Shown here piece after piece: positions 56,827 to 64,000 of a DNA stretch of 64,000 nucleotides. The first letter of the stretch is position 1. Each line of letters starts with the position of its first letter. The stretch is from Thinopyrum elongatum. Taxonomy: Eukaryota; Streptophyta; Magnoliopsida; Poales; Poaceae. Location: assembly GCA_011799875.1 (NCBI GenBank), contig CM022302.1, positions 307,221,048 through 307,285,047 of the forward strand, in the 5' to 3' direction. The notes beneath the pieces are model-generated. The model was not told the origin of the DNA. It was given only the letters and a program-made list of their open reading frames with translations, and made no database searches. The translations under genes were made by a program, and so were the position numbers.

Positions 56827-58524
56827 TCAATTCTTATTAACAAACTTCTTTCGAATAACATGAAACCGGAGAATTTTCAAATAACACAATGTTACCTCAA
56901 CGGGGATATGCATGTCCCCAGCAGTAAGAATATCATATTTCTTTTTGACAGTAGGGAGAGGGAATTCAAGACCTCCAATAGTAATAGTTGAATTTTTTCC
57001 AATAGAATTGATACTATGAACTTGAGGTTGTTTCTTTGGAAAGTGTACCGTACGCTCTTTACCATTTACATGAAAAGTGACATTGCCCTTGTTGCAATCA
57101 ATAACAGCCCCTGCAGCATTCAAAAAGGGTCTACCAAGGATGATCGACATACTATCGTCCTCGGGAATATCAAGAATAACAAAGTCCGTTAAGATAGTAA
57201 CATTTGCAACCACAACAAGCACATCCTCACAAATATCGATGGGTATAGCAGTTGATTTATCAGCCATTTGCAAAGAGATTTCAGTAGGTGTCAACTTATT
57301 CAATTCAAGTCTATGATACAAAGAGAAAGGCATAACACTAACACCGGCTCCCAGATCACATAAAGCAGTTTTAACATAGTTTCTTTTAATGGAGCATGGT
57401 ATAGTTGGTATTCCTGGATCTCCTAATTTCTTTGGTATTCCACCCTTAAAAGTGTAATTAGCAAGCTTGGTGGAAATTTCAGCTTCTGGTATCTTTCTTT
57501 TATTTGTAACAATATCTTTCATATACTTAGCATAAGGAGACATTTTCAGAATATCAGTCAAACGCATACGCAAAAAGACAGGTCTAAGCATTTCAACAAA
57601 GCGCTCAAAATCCTCATCATCTTTTTTCTTGGATGGTTTAGGAGGAAAGGGCATGGGTTTCTGAACCCATGGTTCTCTTTCTTTACCGTGCTTCCTAGCA
57701 ACAAAGTATCTCTTATCATAACGTTTATTCTTAGATTGTGGGTTATCAAGATCAACAGCAGGTTCAATCTCCACATCATTATCATTATTAGGTTGAGCAT
57801 CAACATGAACATCATCATTAACGTTAGCACTAGGTTCATGTTCATCACTAGATTGTGTCTCAGCATCAGAAATAGAAATATCATTTGGGTTCTCAGGTGT
57901 GTCTATAACAGGTTCACTAGAAGCATGCAAAGTCCTATCATCATTCTTTTTCTTTTTATTACTAGGACTAGGTGCATCAGTATTAATTCTCTGAGAATCT
58001 TGCTCAATTCTCTTAGGATGACCTTCAGGATACAAAGGTTCCTGAGTAATTTTACCACCTCTAGTCCTAACCCTAACATCATTATCATTGTTCTTACTAT
58101 TCAACTCATTGAGCAAATCATCTTGTGCCTTAAGTACTTGTTCTACTTGAGTTTTAACCATGGAAGCATGCTTACTAATAATCTTAAGGTCACTAACAGT
58201 TCTACTCATATAACCACCCAAGCAGTCAAGCATGTATGCATTACGTTTCAATTGTCTACCAACATAAGCATTAAAAATTTCTTGTTTAACAATAAAATTA
58301 TCCAACTCATCCAAGCATTGACTAGCAAACTTATTATAAGGAATATCACCTTCATCAAATCTATAGAGAGAATTTACCTCTGGTACCTGTGTCGGGTTAT
58401 CAAGACCATGTATTTCTTCAATAGGTGGTAAATTCTTAACATCTTCAGCTTTAATACCTTTTTCTTTCATAGATTTCTTTGCCTCTTGCATATCTTCAGG
58501 ACTGAGAAATAGAATACCTGTTTT
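56827..58524 (-). pseudogene. Element J gag C-terminal part and aspartic protease
   Basis: It continues the gag frame after a single stop (58525-58527) in the same phase. There is a helical N-terminal part, then a long Asp/Asn-rich linker (SDEHEPSANVNDDVHVD), and MSPYAKYMKDIVTNKRKIPE before the protease. The active site is LCDLGAGVSVMPFSLY; the Asp codon is 57355-57357. VILGRPFL-like residues (SIILGRPFLNAAGAVIDCN) mark the second half of the fold. The frame ends at 56827 without RT. This part is open over 554 codons, so only the gag stop separates it from a full gag-protease. Confidence 0.78.
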
Positions 58525-59646
58525 CTAAGGAGTTGGCTTAGGGGTTGGTTCAGGAAGTGTCCAATAATTATCATTACTCAATATATTATGCAATAGCAAT
58601 TCAGCTTGCTCAACAGTTCGTTCCCTGAAAACACAACCAGCACAACTATCTAGGTGGTCCCTAGAAGCATCGGTTGGTCCATTATAAAAGATATCAAGTA
58701 TTTCATTTTTCTTGAGAGGATGATCAGGCAAAGCATTAAGTAATTGGAGAAGCCTCCCCAAAGCTTGTGGGAGACTCTCTTCTTCAATTTGCACAAAGTT
58801 AAATATTTCCTTTAAGGTAGCTTGTTTCTTATGAGCAGGGAAATATTTTTCAGAGAAGTAGTAAATCATATCCTGGGGACTACGCACACAACCAGGAGCA
58901 AGAGAATTAAACCATATCTTCGCATCACCCTTTAACGAGAAAGGAAACAGTTTAAGAATATAGTAATAGCAAATTTTTTCCTCATGAGAAAATAGGGTGG
59001 CTATATCATTCAATTTAGTAAGATGTGCCACAATAGTTTCTGATTCATAACCATGGAAAGGATCAGATTCAACCAAAGTAATTAACTCAGGATCGACAGA
59101 GAATTCATAATCCTTATCAGTAACAAAGATAGGTGAAGTAGCAAACTTAGGATCATATTGCATTCTAGCATTCAAAGATTTTTCTTTCCACTTGCATAAT
59201 AATTTCTTAAGATCATCTCTATCCTTACAAGCAAGAAAGTCCCTAGCTACCTCTCCATCCATAGCATAACCCTCAGGCAGAATAGGAAGTTCATATCTAG
59301 GAGAGCTAGTCTTATTAGGTGTTTCAAAGTTTTCAGTTTCAATAATTTCATCAGTTTTAGAAATATCATCATCTTCAGCATAATCAATAGTTCTGACTCT
59401 AGCAAGATGTTCATCAAGTAATTCACCCAGTGGCACAGTTTTATCAAGCAAAGCATCATAAGCATCATTCATAGTAGAAGTAGCATCATCAATAACATGC
59501 GACATATCAGAATCAATAGCAGGTGTAGGTGTCGCAAGCTTACTCAAAACAGAAGGTGAATCAAGTGCAGAGCTAGATGGCAGTTCCTTACCTCCCCTCG
59601 TAGTAGAGGGAAAAATCTTGGTTCTAGTATCTTTCAAATTCCTCAT
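58525..59646 (-). pseudogene. Element J gag
   Basis: 373 codons from ATG 59646 (MRNLKDTRTK) to TAG at 58525-58527. The N-terminal half is acidic and Ser/Thr-rich. The capsid-like block is LKLFPFSLKGDAKIWFNSL, then FSEKYFPAHKKQATLKEI and ESLPQALGRLLQLL, typical of Athila-group gag. The next codons remain in frame into the protease part, so the stop is probably a nonsense mutation, although a suppressible gag stop cannot be excluded. The primer site and 5' LTR lie directly upstream. Confidence 0.82.
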
Positions 59647-59696
59647 AGTGATCAGCAGATATAAATCCCAAGTGACTCAGAGAATAGAGCTATGCT

Positions 59697-59713
59697 CCCC
59701 AACAACGGCGCCA
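59697..59713 (-). promoter_or_regulatory. Element J primer-binding site (tRNA-Asp type)
   Basis: The minus strand reads TGGCGCCGTTGTTGGGG, the primer site typical of Athila-group gypsy elements, about 11 bp inside the 5' LTR. Confidence 0.85.
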
Positions 59714-59724
59714 GAAAAAGGTCT

Positions 59725-61101
59725 TGATAACCCACAAGTATAGGGGATCGCAACAATTTTCGAGGGTAGAGTATTCAACCCAAATTTATTGATTCGACAC
59801 AAGGCGAGCCAAAGAATATTCTCAAGTATTAGCAGCTGAGTTGTCAATTCAACCACACCTGAAAGACTTAATATCTGCAGAAAAGTATTTAGTAGAAAAT
59901 TAGTATGGAGGTAACGGTATTGGTGGCAAAAGTAACAGTAGCAGTTTTGTAGCAACTGTAACAGTGGCAACGGCAAAGTAACATAGCAAAGATCAATATG
60001 TGAAAAGCTCCTAGGCAATGGATCAATGATGGATAATTATGTCGGATGGCATTCATCATGCAACAGTTATAACCTAGGGTGACACAGAACTAGCTCCAAT
60101 TCATCAATATAATGTAGGCATGTATTCTGAATATAGTCATACGTGCTTATGGAAAAGAACTTGCGTGACATCTTTTGTCCTACCCTCCTGTGGCAGCGGG
60201 TCCTAATGGAAACTAAGGGATATTAAGGCCTCCTTTTAATAGAGAACCGGACCAAAGCATTAGCACTTAGTGAATACATGAACTCCTCATACTACGGTAA
60301 TCACCGGAAAGAATCCCAATTATTGTCACCTTGGGGTATGCGGATCATAACATGTAATAGGTGTCTACAACTTGCAAGATAGGATCAAGAACACATATAT
60401 ATTCATTAAAACATAATAGGTTCAGATCTGAAATCATGGCACTCGGGCCCTAGTGACAAGCATTAAGCATAGCAAAGTCATAGCAACATCAATCTCAGAA
60501 CATTGTGGATACTAGGGATAAAACCCTAACAAAACTAACTCGATTACATGATAAATCTCATCCAACCCATCACCGTCCAGCAAGCCTATGATGGAATTAC
60601 TCACGCACGGCGGTGAGCATCATGAAATTGGTGATGGAGGAAGGTTGATGATGATGATGGCGATGATTTCCCCTCTCCGGAGCCCGGAACGGACTCCAGA
60701 TCTGCCCTCCCGATGAAGAACAGAAGGTGACGATGGCTCCGTATCGTAAAACACAATGATTCCTTCTCTCCTATTTTTCTCCCGAAAGTGAATATATAGA
60801 GTTGGAGTTGAGGTCGGTGGAGATCCAGGGGACCAACAAGGCAGGGGGCACTCCACCATTGTGGACAACTCATGGGTCCCCTCTGGTTGATTCTTTCGCC
60901 ATTATTTTTTATTTATTCCAAAAATATTCTCCGTAAAGTTTCAGGTCATTCCGAGAACTTTTATTTCTACACAAAAATAACACCAAGGCAATTCTGCTGA
61001 AAACAGCGTCAGTCCGGGTTAGTTCCATTCAAATCATGCAAATTAGAGTCCAAAACAAGGGCAAAAGAGTTTGGAAAAGTAGATACGATGGAGACATATC
61101 A
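59725..61101 (-). repeat. Element J right LTR (5' LTR)
   Basis: The 1377-bp LTR runs on the + strand from tgataaccc to gagacatatca. It is homologous over its full length to 51532-52916. Confidence 0.87.
60790..60799 (-). promoter_or_regulatory. Putative TATA box of element J 5' LTR
   Basis: The minus strand reads CTATATATTC. The other LTR has the same box at 52601-52610. Confidence 0.5.
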
Positions 61102-61139
61102 GATGGCTTGACCAATTCTCTGTTGCCCTATTGCTTCAC

Positions 61140-61300
61140 TTTGGTCTCACCGAGTTAATGCGATCGGCGCCACCTAGATGACGTTTTCCCTAAGCCTTAG
61201 CACATCGGTCCCACCGAGTTGTTCCAGTCGGTCCCACCGAGATTCCTAATGTTCACATTTTGAAGTAATCGGTCCCACCGAGTTTAGCTATTCGGTCTCA
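61140..61300. repeat. Palindromic motif cluster of the K LTR
   Basis: Variants of tcggtcccaccga appear at about 61142, 61165, 61203, 61228, 61268 and 61290. The 5-bp arms tcggt and accga are reverse complements around a 3-bp core. Further copies are in the left piece at about 51364, 51389, 51438, 51459 and 51511. Confidence 0.8.
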
Positions 61301-61345
61301 CCAAGATGGGTCAAATGTGTGTAACGATTGGATTTTGTGTGGAGG

Positions 61346-61355
61346 CTATATATAC
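61346..61355 (+). promoter_or_regulatory. Putative TATA box of element K LTR
   Basis: ctatatatac lies just downstream of the palindrome cluster. Confidence 0.65.
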
Positions 61356-62147
61356 CCCTCCACCCCCTTCTCCATGTGTGAGAGAGGCATTAGAACGTGC
61401 CTACACTTCCACCATACATTTTCTGAGAGAGAACCACTTACTCATGTGTTGAGATCAAGATATTCCAATCCTACCACAAGAATCTTGATTTCTAGCCTGC
61501 CCCAAGTTGCTTTCCACTCAAATCATCTTTCCACCATATCCAAATCTGTGAGAGAGAGTTGAGTGTTGGGAGACTATCATTTGAAGCACAAGAGCAAGGA
61601 GTTCATCATCAACACACCATTTGTTACCTTTTGGAGAGTAGTGTCTCCTAGATTGGTTAGGTGTCGCTTGGTAGCCTCCGTCAAGTTGTGGAGTTGAACC
61701 AAGAAGTTCGTAAGGGCAAGGAGATCGCCTACTTCGTGAAGATCTACCCGAGTGAGGCAAGTCCTTCGTGGGCGATGGCCATGGTGGGATAGACAAGGTT
61801 GCTTCTTCGTGGACCCTTCGTGTGTGGAGCCCTTCGTGGACTCACGCAACCGTTACCCTTCATGGGTTGAAGTCTCCATCAACGTGGATGTACGATAGCA
61901 CCACCTATCGAAACCACGCCAAAAATCTTCGTGTCTTCCTTGCGTTTGCACTCTCCAAACCCTTCCCTTTACTTTCATGTGTAATGTTCTACTTTCTGCT
62001 GCTACACTCTTAGAATTGCATGTGTTGGTTGATTGCTTGACTTGTGCTAGTTGCTAAAATCTGCCCACAACTAAAATTGGGAAAATGTTAGATTTTTATT
62101 TGGTCAAGTAGTCTAATCACCCCCCTAGACATACTTTCGATCCTGCA

Positions 62148-62162
62148 AGTGATCATAGCGTT
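62148..62162 (+). promoter_or_regulatory. Element K primer-binding site, degenerate
   Basis: agtgatcatagcg stands where agtggtatcagagc is usual, just inside the LTR. Three or more changes from the initiator-Met tRNA complement suggest it no longer primes well. Confidence 0.55.
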
Positions 62163-62183
62163 GGTTTCACAACCTAGGAGAGT

Positions 62184-64000
62184 ATGGCGTCTAGCGAGGA
62201 AAATTACCACCGTAGAGGTCCTTACTTTGATGGTACTAATTTTGCTAGTTGGAAGAATAAGATGAAAATGCATATTCTTGGTCATAACCCTGCCGTTTGG
62301 GCTATTGTGCGTATTGGCTTGCAAGGTGATTTCTTCGAGGATGGAAAAGAACCGGATCGTGAAGCGACAGTGGAACAAATGAAGATGTCGCAATACAATG
62401 CTCAAGCTTGCGATATTCTCTTCAATGGATTGTGCCCTGAAGAATTCAACAAAATCAGCCGTCTTGAGAATGCAAAGGAAATTTGGGATACTTTGCTTGA
62501 TATGCATGAAGGTACTGAGTCTGTCAAGGAATCCAAGTTGGATGTGCTTCAAAGTTAACTTGACAAGATCAAGATGAAGGATGGTGAAGGAGTCGCCGAC
62601 ATGTACTTCAAATGATGCCCAATTACAAAGATCTCAAGCCCACGGAAGTCATTGGTAGAATTGTTGCTCATGAGATGTCACTCAAGGATAAGGAAGAGCT
62701 CCACAACAAGTCAAGTGGTACCTACAAAGCTTCAAGTGATGCTCCTACAACATCAAGCAAGAAGCAAGTCTCCAATGAAGAATTGAACTTAATGGTGAAG
62801 AACTTCAACAAGTTCTACAAGAATAGAAGCAAAGAGAGAAGCTCCAAGTCAAGGTCCTAGAATGACAAAAGATCTAGTCGTGATCGTAATTGCTACAGTT
62901 GTGGAAGACCCGGACACTACTCCAATGAGTGTACGGCTCCCTACAAGAAAAGAGAAGATTCACCAAAAAGGAGGAGTAAAAGAGATGAATCACCTCCAAG
63001 AGAGAGAAGGAGTAGAGATGATCGTTATGAACGAAAACCCTCTCGTAGAAGCAAGGATTCTGAAAGTTAGGACAAGTCATCAAAGAGCTACACAAGACGA
63101 AGACATCAAGCTCACGTTGGTGAATCGGTATCCGGTTCCGACACCGACAACTACTCCGGGAGAAGTTATCACTCCGACTCTGACTATACTCAAGATGAAG
63201 GTGTTGCCGGTCTTGCACTTGTGTCATCCAACTCCTACGACATATTTGACTCACCAAATGAAGGAATTGGAAGATGCTTCATGTCTAAAGGCCCTAAGGT
63301 ATCACACCCTGAGTATGTTGATTTCAATAGTGATGAAGACGATTTGCTAGGTGATGATGATTTACTTGTTGACAACACTAGTGATGAAAAATATGATGAA
63401 CTTGCTAGTAATCATGCTAATCAAGATGAAAAAAATGGCAATGATAAGAAGTAGATTGAGCGTCTAACTAAAGAACTAAACACTCTTAAGTTAGCTCATG
63501 AAACAACTCTAGAGGATCATAGAGAGCTCCTACGGACTCATGAGAAGCTACGCTTCAAGAAGCTAAATTTAGAGCAAGAGAATGAGTTTCTAAAAGCTAT
63601 CAATGATGATCTTCAAAAGAAGAGTTCTTCTTATCTTTCCAAATGTCTCCTCTTGTCTACTTATATGCCACAAGTAAAATCTAGCAATAAGAGCAAGAAA
63701 GATTCTTCCTCTAGTAGTAACAATAACCATGTTAAATCCAATATTGTTGCTTCCAGTAGTTCTCTTGATTCCACTAATGATTCTCTTAGCCAAGTTACAC
63801 TTGAGCAAGAAAATAGCTTATTTAAGGGAATTATAGAGAAAGGTGTTTACAAGAGCCTTGCCGGAAGTAAGCAATTTGAGGAAATTGTATGCAGGCAAGG
63901 AAGGCACCGGAAGAATCAATGTGTTGGTTTTGAACGAACGTTCATTGCCAATTGAGTTGAGTGGGAAGAAGATCAATACCCCAATACGAAGTTTGTTCCT
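62184..64000 (+). pseudogene. Element K gag-pol start, nonsense-mutated
   Basis: ATG at 62184 opens MASSEENYHRRGPYFDGTNF, a Copia gag start. WKNKMKMHILG and NAKEIWDTLLDMHEG follow, up to a stop at 62556-62558. A deletion near 62600 changes frame, and MPNYKDLKPTEVIGRI resumes at about 62612. A CCHC zinc knuckle CYSCGRPGHYSNEC lies at 62891-62932. Ser/Arg-rich and acidic parts and a coiled-coil-like part follow in the same frame, with stops at 62858-62860, 63068-63070, 63452-63454 and 63953-63955 (TGA). The frame stays readable past each stop to the window edge. It encoded the structural polyprotein and is inactive in this copy. Confidence 0.82.

Larger units (their letters stand above)
51532..61101 (-). 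mobile_element. Element J: Athila-like gypsy, non-autonomous, 9.57 kb
   Basis: Two 1.38-kb LTRs flank gag-protease and a 358-aa ORF, all on the minus strand, with a tRNA-Asp-type primer site. RT, RNase H and integrase are absent. Gag and the protease motif resemble the Athila group. Wheat has abundant families of this type; I do not name the family. It lies in the 5' LTR of element K. The LTR ends are not flanked by matching 5-bp repeats (ttgca and gatgg), which fits the decayed left end. Confidence 0.82.
61102..62147 (+). repeat. Element K 5' LTR, right piece
   Basis: It continues the LTR after J, from gatggcttgacc to gatcctgca. It has six more palindromic motifs (61140-61300), a TATA box, then a transcribed leader part. 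With the left piece the LTR is about 1.56 kb. Confidence 0.75.
51014..64000 (+). mobile_element. Element K: Sirevirus-like Copia, right part outside window
   Basis: A 5' LTR in two pieces (51014-51531 and 61102-62147, split by J), a degenerate primer site, then gag. Its LTR carries many short palindromes, a trait described for Sireviruses. It is inserted in the pre-integrase part of element I; the flanking five bases are ccaca. The rest of the element lies to the right. Confidence 0.75.

Noticed and set aside
1..64000. Host genes, tRNA or rRNA genes
   Set aside because: Every stretch longer than about 300 bp could be placed in a retrotransposon layer; nothing resembled a host exon structure or a structural RNA.

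Overview
The window is intergenic, transposon-saturated plant DNA. I see no host gene, rRNA, tRNA or CRISPR array. The repertoire points to a large grass genome, most likely Triticeae (wheat, Aegilops or barley group): Tat-lineage Ty3/gypsy elements with antisense cargo genes, an Athila-like gypsy element with 1.38 kb LTRs, a large retrotransposon derivative (LARD) with 4.36 kb LTRs, and Sirevirus-like Copia elements. The species call is inference from element types. Family names need a TREP or RepeatMasker comparison.

Layout. Element A (1-9508, minus) is a LARD: two 4.36 kb LTRs around a 1.34 kb interior with one orphan ORF. A sits in the 3' interior of element B (9509-17965, minus, Tat gypsy). 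B sits in the eroded pol of element E (17966-25055, plus, gypsy with a 3.98 kb 3' LTR). E sits in the gag of element F (25056-28852, plus, same family as B). Element G (28853-36184, minus, a second Tat family) interrupts the RNase H region of F. Element C (36185-40580, minus, B family) interrupts the protease of G and carries a hAT-type MITE. Element D (40581-48663, plus, G family, 5'-truncated) abuts C and ends with an LTR inside Copia element I (48664-51013, plus). I is interrupted by Sirevirus-like Copia element K (51014 to the right edge, plus), whose 5' LTR is split by the Athila-like element J (51532-61101, minus).

Function. Almost every gag-pol is broken by stops, frameshifts or deletions. 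The intact reading frames I can support are a 218-aa antisense B3-like protein in C (37629-38285) and a 358-aa protein in J (55034-56110). The C, G and D copies each carry a gene antisense to pol, next to the 3' LTR. In C and G it is B3-like with its own TATA box about 80 bp before the ATG. In D, from the same LTR family as G, it is an unrelated long gene resembling the 'putative gypsy type transposon' family, although the DNA upstream is still shared with G. This apparent exchange of antisense cargo is the most interesting signal here. A second pattern is that four catalytic Asp codons in different proteins became Asn, each at a position consistent with methyl-CpG decay.

Limits: domain calls are by eye, LTR ends were placed by pairwise reading, and divergence values are hand counts over short stretches.
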